This document shows, in pieces, positions 18,633-26,949 of a DNA stretch of 64,000 bases. Location of the stretch: assembly GCA_035547915.1 (NCBI GenBank), contig DASZTS010000015.1, forward strand, positions 281,783 to 345,782, written 5' to 3'. A program made the translations under genes and the position numbers. Position 1 is the stretch's first letter, and every line of letters begins with the position of its first letter. The stretch is from DASSFG01 sp035547915 (GTDB lineage: Bacteria; Planctomycetota; Planctomycetia; Pirellulales; JAICIG01). The notes under the pieces are model-generated. The model searched no databases. It was not told the DNA's origin and saw only the letters and a list, made by a program, of their open reading frames with translations.

Positions 18633-20081
18633 TCACGTCAAACCTCGCCGTCCGCGGCGCTGTGGACGGCGACGGCCGGTGAACTGCGCCCCGTCGAAGC
18701 GGCGAACCTTGGTACGCAGGCTGCGCCGCGTCATGCCCAGGATGCGCGCGGCCCACGACTGATTACCGCCGGTGTGTTCCAGCACGCGCCCGCAGATATA
18801 CCGATCGAACAGGGCCACGACTTCCGCGTGGATTTTCCGCGCGTCGCTGGTGAACGCGTCGCGCAGATAATTGTCGATGGCCGACATGCCGTTGTTCGGC
18901 GGTTGCGCTCCGGCGGTCGCGACGGGGCGCGATGACCGCAGCGGGGCCGGCAGATCGTCGGCCGCGATCACGCCTCCTTGGCAGCGCCAACTTGCGGCTT
19001 GGAGCACGCTATCCAATTCCCACAGGTTGCCGGGCCAGCGATAGTCTTGCAGCGCCTCGATGGCATCGCGGCGGATCGTCGTGGCGCGCGGAGGCGTGCT
19101 TTGGCCGGTCGACCTGCTCAAAAACCACGTGGCGAGCTGCGGAAGATCGTCGAGACGATCGCGCAACGGCGGCAGCGCGATCGAGAATTCGCGCAGGCTG
19201 TGATACAGATCGGCGCGAAAACGGCCCGCGCTCACCAGCCGCTCGAAATCGGCGCGACTGGTGGCCAGAACGCGCACGTTGGTCGAGATCGGTTGGTCGC
19301 TGCCCGTTCGGCGTAACACGCGTTCTTGCACGACGGCGAGCAGATGGCTCTGCACCTGCATCGGCAACGCGTCGACGCTCTCGAATACCAAGGTGCCACC
19401 CTCGCACCTCTCGATCCGACCGATCCGCCCGGCGGGAGCGGCGGCCCAGGCGCGTGGCTGGCCGAATAATTCACCGAGCAGACGGTCGGCCGGCTTGCCA
19501 GCCGATTCGACCTCTGCGTAGACCGAGTCGGCGCGCAAACTGTGACGTCGGATGATGCGGGCCATGTGGGTTTTGCCCGTGCCGGCTTCGCCGGTCAGGA
19601 GCACCGTGAGCTCGCACGATGCCGCTCGTCCCACGTCACGGACGACGCGGTGCATCGCGGCGCTACCTGCCACCAGCGGGAATTCCGTCACAGACGTCGT
19701 CAAACCGTGGTCGGGCGCGAAAGCCTCGCGCGGCCTAAGCACGTGCACGGCCAACTGCCCGAGCCGTATGTGATCGACCGGTTTCGCCAGAATCTCGACG
19801 GCACCCCATTGAGCGGCCTGCACGATCAGCCGCGGGACGGCCTGGCTTACCAAGGCGATAACCCGCGGACGGACTCTGTCTTCGAGTTGCGAGACAGTGT
19901 TCCACAATCCCTCCTCGGCCATTTGGGCGTCGGCGATGAGGAGATCGGCGGCCTGTTCGAGCAACGCCACACCGCGGCGCACACTCGCCGCCGTCGAGAC
20001 GGCCATGCCCAACCGAACCAATACCTGGCGCACGGAGCGTAGGACGGTCCGATCACGATCGACGACTACCGCGCGTGGCAC
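18633..20081 (-). CDS. Degenerate NtrC-type response regulator
   Basis: A 482-residue protein with receiver (1-115), AAA+ (135-370) and Fis-type helix-turn-helix (about 435-470, ARILGMTRRSLRTKVRRF) domains in NtrC order. The receiver keeps Asp51 and Lys100. The AAA+ domain keeps Walker A (GEAGTGKT, 164-171) and the FRADLYHSLREFSIALPPLRDR block, but the sigma-54-contacting GAFTGA loop is missing (PRAWAAAPAG stands there) and Walker B reads VFES at 232-235 instead of LDE(I/V). It therefore probably binds DNA and perhaps ATP but does not activate sigma-54 RNA polymerase in the usual way. The ANTAR regulator gene is 172 bp upstream on the same strand; no histidine kinase is near. Confidence 0.87.
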   Translation of the reverse strand: MPRAVVVDRDRTVLRSVRQVLVRLGMAVSTAASVRRGVALLEQAADLLIADAQMAEEGLWNTVSQLEDRVRPRVIALVSQAVPRLIVQAAQWGAVEILAKPVDHIRLGQLAVHVLRPREAFAPDHGLTTSVTEFPLVAGSAAMHRVVRDVGRAASCELTVLLTGEAGTGKTHMARIIRRHSLRADSVYAEVESAGKPADRLLGELFGQPRAWAAAPAGRIGRIERCEGGTLVFESVDALPMQVQSHLLAVVQERVLRRTGSDQPISTNVRVLATSRADFERLVSAGRFRADLYHSLREFSIALPPLRDRLDDLPQLATWFLSRSTGQSTPPRATTIRRDAIEALQDYRWPGNLWELDSVLQAASWRCQGGVIAADDLPAPLRSSRPVATAGAQPPNNGMSAIDNYLRDAFTSDARKIHAEVVALFDRYICGRVLEHTGGNQSWAARILGMTRRSLRTKVRRFDGAQFTGRRRPQRRGRRGLT

Positions 20082-20086
20082 GTGCG

Positions 20087-20152
20087 ACCCTATCCAAGAA
20101 CGGGCTTTGCGATGTTGACGGTCTCACGGACGCCGGTATTTGGTTTGGCTCT
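20087..20152 (+). repeat. Family B intergenic hairpin repeat, copy 2
   Basis: Diverged relative of 16893-16960, with left arm CCTATCCAAGAA, inner CGATGTTG and right arm TTTGGTTTGGCTCTAAA; about 10 of 15 outer positions can pair. It lies in the 172-bp spacer between the ANTAR regulator (upstream on the minus strand) and the NtrC-like gene, so it is in the leader of the latter. Confidence 0.45.
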
Positions 20153-20253
20153 AAATGCCAATCCAACCGGCACTGCCAAGTGCGCGGTTCCTCATGTGAA
20201 TCCGCTTTCGAACGATCGTGCGACGAGCGCGGCGACGGGCGCCACGCCGGATC

Positions 20254-20859
20254 CTATCTGCCGAGGGTGCTTTTTCCGTTGAGAGCTTCGGAGGCCGTGA
20301 CAATCGTCTCGGCGATCTCGATCAACTTCTTGTTCTTGGTGCTGGCGATCTTCTGTAACCGGCGGAACGCCTCCGGCTCGTCGACGGACAGGTGTTTCAT
20401 GAGTAGACCCTTGGCCCGTTCGATCATCTTTCGATCGGCCAACGACTGCCGTAGATCGGCCGCTTCGCGCCGTAGGGTCTGGAATTCCTCATGCCTGCGC
20501 ACGGCCAGGCCGATGGCGGCCTCTAGTTGCGATTGCGTGGCCGGCTTGATCAAATAGCCCAGCACATGATTCTGCTCGGCCCGTTCGATCAATTCTGGCG
20601 TGCAGAAGCCGGTCAACAGGATGACGGGGGCGGGAGAGCGTTCATAGATAACGAGCGCGGCATCGAGCCCGTCCATGTCTGGCATGTCGATGTCGGTGAG
20701 CACCAGGTCGGGCGCCGCGTGTAGGCAGTGATCGACAAGTTCCCTGCCCGTCGAGCCCATGAAGGCGACCTGGTGCCCCAACGAAGCCAACATGGCTCCT
20801 ATTGTGCGGCGAGTTTCAGGATCGTCGTCGGCGATGGCGACGCGTAGCGTTTCGGTCAT
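20254..20859 (-). CDS. ANTAR-domain response regulator (AmiR/NasR-type)
   Basis: A 201-residue two-domain protein. The receiver domain (1-120) has the acidic pocket ADDDPE, phospho-acceptor Asp56 in LTDIDMPDMDG and Lys105 in YLIKPA. The C-terminal ANTAR helices (about 130-190; LRQSLADRKMIERAKGLLMK) bind dual-hexaloop RNA in characterised relatives and release transcription terminators. The start at 20859 has GAGG about nine bases upstream; an in-frame ATG at 20904 with AGGA upstream is an alternative. I found no obvious tandem-hexaloop target in the window. It is upstream of the degenerate NtrC-like gene, and the two may form one regulatory unit. Confidence 0.9.
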   Translation of the reverse strand: MTETLRVAIADDDPETRRTIGAMLASLGHQVAFMGSTGRELVDHCLHAAPDLVLTDIDMPDMDGLDAALVIYERSPAPVILLTGFCTPELIERAEQNHVLGYLIKPATQSQLEAAIGLAVRRHEEFQTLRREAADLRQSLADRKMIERAKGLLMKHLSVDEPEAFRRLQKIASTKNKKLIEIAETIVTASEALNGKSTLGR

Positions 20860-21217
20860 CAGTGCGGCCTCAGCAGGCTCGTCCAGGGTGCGGATTCCCG
20901 CCATTGGCCGATATCCTTTTAGAGATTCTTCGGTGGGTAACGTTCCGTCTTCACACCTGTCCGACGACCGCCGGAGCACTTTCTTCGCTGCCGGCTTTGT
21001 TTTTCACTGAGAGGCATTCAACCTGCAGCAAGGAACATGCCATTGGTTTCTAAGACAGACGCGTGCGTTTCTGCCGGGCAAACGGCACTGCCTACCGCAA
21101 AGACAATCCGTTTTCATGACGAAATGGCGACCAGCGCGGCCGCCGAGCGCCCAGCACGAAGCGCATTGGAGCAAAACAAGGTAGCGGTGGGTTCGGAAAG
21201 GAAAGGGAAGAATTCCG
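20860..21217. other. Divergent spacer between ANTAR regulator and treY
   Basis: 358 bp without a convincing gene. It must hold the promoters of both flanking genes. A purine-rich Shine-Dalgarno run (GGAAAGGAAAGGGAAG) precedes treY. I see no long inverted repeat here. Confidence 0.4.
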
Positions 21218-24118
21218 ATGGACAACTTGCATCGCGTGCCGGTCTCGACGTACCGGCTGCAATTCAACACCCAATTCGGGTTTCAGGCGGCGCGACAACT
21301 CGTCGGCTACTTGGACGACTTGGGAATCTCCGACGCATACGCCTCGCCGCTGTTCCGCGCTTGCCACGCCAGCACACATGGCTACGACGTCGTCGACCAT
21401 CACGTGATCAGTCCCGACTTCGGAACAGAAGACGATTTTCGGGCGTTCGCCAAGGAACTGCAAAACCGTGGCATGGGTTTGCTGATGGACGTCGTTCCCA
21501 ATCACATGGGGATCAACGACCCCAACAACCGGCTCTGGGGCGACGTGCTGGAAAACGGCCCGGCTTCGCCCTACGCATCCTTTTTCGACATTGATTGGAA
21601 CCCGCCCAAGGAGGAGTTGAGGAACAAGGTTCTGCTCCCCTTTCTTGGTGATCAGTACGGCAAAGCGCTGGAAAGCCAACAGCTTCAGCTTGGCTTCGTG
21701 GACGGCGCGTTTTTTTTGCAGTATGGCGATCGTCGTTATCCGCTGACCCTAGGCAGTTGGTCTCGCGCGCTCGAGTTGGTGCAGCAGCACGCGGTGGGAA
21801 AGCTGGCCCACGACGATCCTCACTGGCTCGAGCTGGAAAGCATTCTGATCTCGCTGCGCAACTTGCCGCCGCTCTCGGAGACCGATCCGGAGAAGATCCA
21901 TCAGCGTCAACTGGAACGAGAGGTCGTGCCGCGGCGCATCGCAGCGCTCGTGACCGCGTCGCCTCCGATCGGCGAGGCGGTCGAAAACGCACTGGCGGAG
22001 TTCAACGGACGCCCCGGCGAACCGAGCAGCTTCGATCGTCTCGAACAGCTACTCGCCGAGCAGGCCTACCGGCTGGCCTACTGGCGCGTGGCGGCAGACG
22101 AGATCAACTATCGACGTTTCTTCGACGTCAAGGAGTTGGCCGCGATCCGAGTCGAGTTGCCGGCCGTGTTTCGCACGGTGCATGAGCTTGTGTTTCGATT
22201 TCTCAAAGAAGGCTGGGTGACCGGCCTGCGCATCGATCATCCTGACGGGCTCCTCGACCCCGAACGATACTTCGCCAACCTGCAAGAGGAGTATTGCAAC
22301 CTGGTGGGCGTCGAGAGCCCCGACCTGAATGGCGACGGGCCAGAACGCGGGCGTTGGCCCCTATACGTGGTTGCCGAGAAGATTCTGGGGCACGATGAAC
22401 CCCTGCCGCCCCATTGGGCGGTGGCCGGCACCACGGGATACGACTTTCTGAACTTCCTCAACGGCCTGTTCGTCGACGGCCGGCAGGCGTCCGCCCTGCG
22501 CGGCCTTTATGTGCGCTTCACGGGTCAGACTCGGCGCTTTCGCGACGTGGCCTATGAAAGCAAGAAGGTGATTCTCGAACGATCGATGTCGAGCGAGTTG
22601 CACGTGCTCGCCCGGCGGCTCGACCGTATCTCCGAAAGCCACCGCTACTATCGCGACTTCACGTTCGCCACGTTGCACAATGCCCTGCTCGAAACGATTG
22701 CTTGCTTCCCGGTCTATCGGACCTATGTCCGCCCGGGAAGCGAACCGGTGGGCGACGATGACCGCCGGCGTATCACGGCGGCGTTGCGGATCGCGAAACG
22801 CCGTAATCCCGAGATCGACGGCTCGGTGTTCGATTTCGTCGGGTCGGTGCTGTTGCTCGACCATCCGCCGCATCTCTCCGAGGGGCAGCGTGACGAGTGG
22901 CGCGAGTTTGTGCTGCGCTTCCAACAACTGACCGGGCCGGTGACAGCCAAGGGGATCGAAGACACGGCATTCTACCGCGACTATCCACTCCTCTCGTTGG
23001 CCGAGGTCGGTGGCGATCCTGAACACGCGGGCACGACCACCGCGGAGTTTCACCGTCGCAACCAGCAACGGTACGAACAATGGCCCCATACCATGCTCGC
23101 TTCGAGTACACACGATACGAAGCGCAGCGAAGATGTGCGGGCCAGGATCAACCTCCTCTCCGAGTGCCCCGACGAATGGGAGGCGTCGATCGTGCGCTGG
23201 CGCAAGCTCAACGAGCGGCACCGCGGCGAGGTCGATGGCCTTGACGCACCCAGCCCCAACGAAGAGTACCTGCTGTATGAGTCGCTCGTGGGTGCCTGGC
23301 CGTTGGAGGCGAGCGATGCGGATTGGCCGACGTTTGTCGACCGGATCCGACATTACATGTCGAAGGCCATGAAAGAAGCCAAGGCGAATACGAGCTGGAC
23401 GAATCCCTCCGAAGATTGGGAGGAAGCCGTCGACCGCTTCGTAACACAAGTTCTCGACCGTCGGGCATCGGCGGAGTTTTTCGACGACTTTCAGAAGTGG
23501 CACGCACCGCTGGCCGTGGCCGGTATGCACAACGCCCTGGCGCAACTGCTCGTCAAGATGTGCGCGCCGGGCGTGCCCGATTTCTATCAGGGGTCGGAGC
23601 TCTGGGATTTCAGCCTGGTCGACCCCGACAATCGGCGCCCCGTCGATTTCGAGCTACGCCGCCAACTCTTGGCGGATCTCACGTCGCAATCCAAGACCGA
23701 CCTGTCCGGGCTCGCCGGCTCGCTGTTGCAGGACTGGCGCGACGGACGGATCAAGCTCTACGTCACCTCTCGCGTGCTTAACTTCCGCCGGCAGCACGCC
23801 GACCTGTTTCGCGGGGGCGACTATCTGGCGTTGGAGGCGACCGGACCGGCGGCTGAGCACGTTTGCGCGTTTGCCCGCGTGCTGGGCGAGCAGGCGATCG
23901 TGGCCGTCGTGCCTCGCCTGGTGCTGTCGTTACAATCGGCCGGTAGGCCGATCTGGAATGCCGACATCTGGGGCGACACGTCGGTCACGCTCCCCGATTC
24001 GGCGGGGACCTGGCGCAATCTGTTGACCGGCGAGACCCCGGCTTCGGCCGCAGGTGGTGTGCGTCTGGCATCGTTGCTGGGAGCGTTTCCGATTGCGCTG
24101 CTCACTCTCGATCGTTGA
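21218..24118 (+). CDS. treY: Malto-oligosyltrehalose synthase
   Basis: A 966-residue GH13 glycosidase that rearranges the reducing-end alpha-1,4 bond of maltodextrins to an alpha-1,1 bond, the first step of the TreY-TreZ route to trehalose. It has the TreY-type N-terminus (VPVSTYRLQFN), the GH13 region I DVVPNHMG (about 91-98), region II GLRIDHPDGLLDPERYF (about 336-352) with the catalytic Asp, region III VVAEKILGHDEPLP with the catalytic Glu, and a DTKRSEDVRARI segment near 640. Length is within the upper range of the family. The partner hydrolase treZ and debranching treX are not in the window, so it is separated from its usual operon. Confidence 0.95.
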   Translation: MDNLHRVPVSTYRLQFNTQFGFQAARQLVGYLDDLGISDAYASPLFRACHASTHGYDVVDHHVISPDFGTEDDFRAFAKELQNRGMGLLMDVVPNHMGINDPNNRLWGDVLENGPASPYASFFDIDWNPPKEELRNKVLLPFLGDQYGKALESQQLQLGFVDGAFFLQYGDRRYPLTLGSWSRALELVQQHAVGKLAHDDPHWLELESILISLRNLPPLSETDPEKIHQRQLEREVVPRRIAALVTASPPIGEAVENALAEFNGRPGEPSSFDRLEQLLAEQAYRLAYWRVAADEINYRRFFDVKELAAIRVELPAVFRTVHELVFRFLKEGWVTGLRIDHPDGLLDPERYFANLQEEYCNLVGVESPDLNGDGPERGRWPLYVVAEKILGHDEPLPPHWAVAGTTGYDFLNFLNGLFVDGRQASALRGLYVRFTGQTRRFRDVAYESKKVILERSMSSELHVLARRLDRISESHRYYRDFTFATLHNALLETIACFPVYRTYVRPGSEPVGDDDRRRITAALRIAKRRNPEIDGSVFDFVGSVLLLDHPPHLSEGQRDEWREFVLRFQQLTGPVTAKGIEDTAFYRDYPLLSLAEVGGDPEHAGTTTAEFHRRNQQRYEQWPHTMLASSTHDTKRSEDVRARINLLSECPDEWEASIVRWRKLNERHRGEVDGLDAPSPNEEYLLYESLVGAWPLEASDADWPTFVDRIRHYMSKAMKEAKANTSWTNPSEDWEEAVDRFVTQVLDRRASAEFFDDFQKWHAPLAVAGMHNALAQLLVKMCAPGVPDFYQGSELWDFSLVDPDNRRPVDFELRRQLLADLTSQSKTDLSGLAGSLLQDWRDGRIKLYVTSRVLNFRRQHADLFRGGDYLALEATGPAAEHVCAFARVLGEQAIVAVVPRLVLSLQSAGRPIWNADIWGDTSVTLPDSAGTWRNLLTGETPASAAGGVRLASLLGAFPIALLTLDR

Positions 24119-24268
24119 CGAGTCGATCGAATTCGGTCGGTGCAATGGCGCACACCGGGGGTCGCATCCCGCTGCCGCTTTGAAGTACAATGGGTCGTTT
24201 GGCTGAACGGTCGCGGTTGCCCATCGGTCGTTTACGGGCCGAAGCCGAGCAGTCGAACGACAAAAATT

Positions 24269-25225
24269 ATGAAAAAACGCGCGCACTTGAAATCGAAATT
24301 GCCGTCGCGCCGCGAGGGCCCCGCGAAGCCACGCGCTCCTGTGGCGCCGCCCGACGAGTCGACGGCGACGGAACGCTTGCAGAAGGTGATGGCCGCGGCC
24401 GGCATAGGGAGCCGGCGCCGCTGCGAAGAACTGATTCTGGCGGGCCGTGTCGAAGTCGATCGCCATACGGTGCGCAAGCTCGGCACATGCGTCGACCCCG
24501 AACGGCAGGAGGTGCGAGTCGACGGCGACCCGCTCAAACCGGCACGGCGGGCATACTATCTCGTCAACAAGCCGGTGGGCATCGTCTCGACCAATTTCGA
24601 TCCCTCGGGCCGGCCGCGCGTCGTCGATCTGCTGCCGCCCACGAAGGAACGTCTCTTCACGGTGGGCCGCCTCGACCTTTCGAGCGAAGGGTTGATGCTG
24701 GTGACCAACGACGGCGAACTGGCCAACCGCCTGTCCCATCCCCGCTACGGCGTCGAGAAGACCTACCACGCGCTCGTCGCCGGCAAACCCGAGGCCGAAG
24801 TGCTCGATTCGCTACGCCGCGGAGTACATCTGGCTGAAGGTGTGGCCCGCGTGGCGAGCGTCAAGGTTCGTAGCGAGATCAAGCAGAGCACGCTCTTGGA
24901 GATTGTGCTGGCCGAGGGACGGAACCGCGAGATTCGTCGTATCCTGGCGAAGGTCGGACATAAGGTGCTGCGGCTGAAGCGCGTCGCGATCGGCCCACTG
25001 CGATTGAAGGATCTCGAGACCGGGCAATGGCGCCCCCTGCGCCGCGACGAACTTGACCTGTTACGACAGGCGCAGACGGGACGCCGCAAACACGGCCACC
25101 AAAAAAACCGGCGTCCCGGTCGCCAACCGTCGCCGGCACCGGCCGCCGGCGATTCGCCCCGACCCACGAAACGGCCGCGCAGGACGGCCAAGGGCGTCCA
25201 CCAGCGGCCTGCCAAGCGCCGATGA
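24269..25225 (+). CDS. rluB: Pseudouridine synthase, RsuA/RluB family
   Basis: A 318-residue rRNA pseudouridine synthase. An S4 RNA-binding domain (about 33-80: ERLQKVMAAAGIGSRRRCEELI) precedes the catalytic domain with VGRLDLSSEGLML, in which Asp136 is the catalytic Asp, followed by VTNDGELANRLSHPRYGVEKTY and EGRNREIRRILAKVGHKVL. By similarity it would isomerise a uridine of 23S rRNA (RluB-type) or 16S rRNA; the subtype is an inference. Both ends are basic: a Lys/Arg-rich N-terminal 30 residues and a Pro/Arg/Lys-rich tail from about 262. Its TGA overlaps the pyrK ATG as ATGA, so the two are translationally coupled. Confidence 0.88.
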   Translation: MKKRAHLKSKLPSRREGPAKPRAPVAPPDESTATERLQKVMAAAGIGSRRRCEELILAGRVEVDRHTVRKLGTCVDPERQEVRVDGDPLKPARRAYYLVNKPVGIVSTNFDPSGRPRVVDLLPPTKERLFTVGRLDLSSEGLMLVTNDGELANRLSHPRYGVEKTYHALVAGKPEAEVLDSLRRGVHLAEGVARVASVKVRSEIKQSTLLEIVLAEGRNREIRRILAKVGHKVLRLKRVAIGPLRLKDLETGQWRPLRRDELDLLRQAQTGRRKHGHQKNRRPGRQPSPAPAAGDSPRPTKRPRRTAKGVHQRPAKRR

Positions 25226-26109
25226 GCTTAGCGCCTGCCAACGGGGCCACGTGCTTTGCCGACCGCGCCTGGTTCGGCACGGTGACGGTTGCCGAAAATG
25301 TCTGCCTGGCGCGCGACACATACCGCGTTCGGTTTCTCGCGCCGCGGATCGCCGAGCGGATCGTACCCGGTCAGTTCGTCATGGTGCGGTTGGCCGGTTA
25401 CGACGATCCCCTGCTCGGCCGGCCGCTCGCCCTCTACGACACCGTCTTGGGCGGCAACGGCGAGCCGATCGGCATCGATCTCGTCTACCTGGTGACAGGA
25501 AAACTGACCGGCAAGCTGGCAGCCTTTACTTCCGGCCAGAAGCTCGACGTCTGGGGGCCCCTGGGGAACGGCTTTTCTCCACAACCTGCGCGGCACCTGA
25601 TTCTGGTTGCGGGCGGCATCGGACAGACGCCCTTCGTGGCCATGACGCGCGAGGCGCTGCGCGGCCGCAGCTATGGTAACTCACCTCGCATGGCGTCGGC
25701 CGCCGATCGCGTAACGCTCTGCTATGGTGCACGCACGGTGGAATATCTGGCCGGGATCGAAGACTTCGAGCGTGCCGGCGCCACGGTGCGATTGTCTACC
25801 GATGACGGCAGCGCGGGCAAACACGGGCTGGTGACGACTCTGCTCGATGAGGCCCTGGCCGCGGAAGCCGACTTGGCTGAGTGCCGCGTTCTCTGCTGTG
25901 GACCGGAACCGATGATGGCCGCCGTGGCCAAGCTCGCAGCACGTTATGGGGTGCGGTGCGAGGTCTCGCTGGAAACGCCGATGGCGTGCGGCATCGGCAT
26001 CTGCTTCACCTGCGTCGCCCGCGTGCGCGACGAGCAGGGCGGTTGGGACTATCGCCGCACCTGTGTCGAAGGGCCGGTGTTCGACGCACGGTCGATCTTT
26101 TTTGATTGA
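25222..26109 (+). CDS. pyrK: Dihydroorotate dehydrogenase electron transfer subunit
   Basis: A 295-residue FAD/2Fe-2S protein of the ferredoxin-NADP reductase superfamily. The FAD-binding region has GQFVMVRL and LLGRPLALYD (about 50-73), the NAD-binding region LILVAGGIGQTPF (about 127-139) and CGPEPMM, and the C-terminus carries the four-Cys 2Fe-2S cluster (MACGIGICFTC followed about 17 residues later by YRRTC). PyrK passes electrons from PyrD to NAD+ in pyrimidine synthesis. The pyrD gene is not in the window, so a related oxidoreductase subunit cannot be excluded. It overlaps rluB by four bases and is followed by a strong terminator. Confidence 0.88.
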   Translation: MSLAPANGATCFADRAWFGTVTVAENVCLARDTYRVRFLAPRIAERIVPGQFVMVRLAGYDDPLLGRPLALYDTVLGGNGEPIGIDLVYLVTGKLTGKLAAFTSGQKLDVWGPLGNGFSPQPARHLILVAGGIGQTPFVAMTREALRGRSYGNSPRMASAADRVTLCYGARTVEYLAGIEDFERAGATVRLSTDDGSAGKHGLVTTLLDEALAAEADLAECRVLCCGPEPMMAAVAKLAARYGVRCEVSLETPMACGIGICFTCVARVRDEQGGWDYRRTCVEGPVFDARSIFFD

Positions 26110-26173
26110 CAAGCACGGTCGCAACGAGCGAGCCAACCGCCGCGCCGTCGATCTACTGCTGCAGCCACAGCGC

Positions 26174-26210
26174 AAAAAAAGGCGCCGGGAACACCCCGGC
26201 GCCCTTTCGT
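26174..26210. terminator. Bidirectional Rho-independent terminator
   Basis: Perfect 9-bp GC stem GGCGCCGGG (26181-26189) and CCCGGCGCC (26195-26203) with a five-base loop. On the minus strand it is followed by seven T (A run at 26174-26180), ideal for the YHS gene ending at 26245; on the plus strand it is followed by CTTTCGTTT, which can end the rluB-pyrK transcript. The genes converge here. Confidence 0.88.
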
Positions 26211-26244
26211 TTGGCCGCTTCGTTACCGCACCGCTTTCGCGGGC

Positions 26245-26688
26245 TTACTTCTTGGTGACTTCAAAGCCCTTCTCGAAGGCTTTGTCGCCGAAGACCTTCT
26301 CGATCTTTTCGTCGCCGGTGGCTTTCTCGACGGCGCCCTTGCAGTTGTTGCAGCAGAAGCAGACGTCGACGCCGTCGACCTTAATCTTCGTTTCGGTGTT
26401 GAGATCCTTGCCGCTCAGCGGGCACTTCACTTCCTTGGCCTGTCCGGTGGCCACGAGTTGCATGTTGGCCTTGGCGGCGTACTTGGCCTTGTCGGCGGCA
26501 AACGCCTTGGGGCAGTTGTTGCAGCAGAAATAGACCTTGGCACCCTTGTAATCGACTCCGGTGTCCTCCTTGCACTCCTTACCCGAGACCGGGCACTTGG
26601 CCTTCTCCAAGCTCACCTTGTCCGCCGCGTAGAGCGAAGCGGTCAAAACCATGGCAATAGCAAGCGAAATCACAGCACGAGTCTTCAT
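26245..26688 (-). CDS. Secreted protein with two YHS-like Cys-rich metal-binding repeats
   Basis: A 147-residue protein with a signal peptide (1-22, ending YAA) and two tandem copies of a Cys motif: CPVSGKEC (Cys32) with VYFCCNNCPKAF (Cys55, 56, 59), and CPLSGKDL (Cys89) with VCFCCNNCKGAV (Cys110, 112, 113, 116). The CPxSG ... FCCxxC pattern is that of YHS-type heavy-metal-binding domains, so it probably binds a transition metal in the periplasm. ATG 26688 has AAGGAGAA eight bases upstream. It is Lys-rich, unlike its Arg-rich neighbours, and ends at a strong terminator. No metal transporter lies next to it. Confidence 0.85.
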   Translation of the reverse strand: MKTRAVISLAIAMVLTASLYAADKVSLEKAKCPVSGKECKEDTGVDYKGAKVYFCCNNCPKAFAADKAKYAAKANMQLVATGQAKEVKCPLSGKDLNTETKIKVDGVDVCFCCNNCKGAVEKATGDEKIEKVFGDKAFEKGFEVTKK

Positions 26689-26949
26689 AAGAATTTCTCC
26701 TTCGCGGCGTGAAGCGCGAAACAACGAGGACGATACAGCCGGTTTACGCCCTACAGATTATCGAGTCGGAACGCTTTTGTCATCCCATAATTTTTGATTT
26801 ATGCAACCAACCGGCAGATCGCGGATAATCGCTTACTTTCTTGCCGCAAGTGCATGTTTCGCAGAACCTTGCGATTGAAAGCGCAGCCTGGCCACAGAAT
26901 CAGAGCAGCCGGTGCTCGTCAAAAAAAATGCCAATTCCGGACGCCGCGA

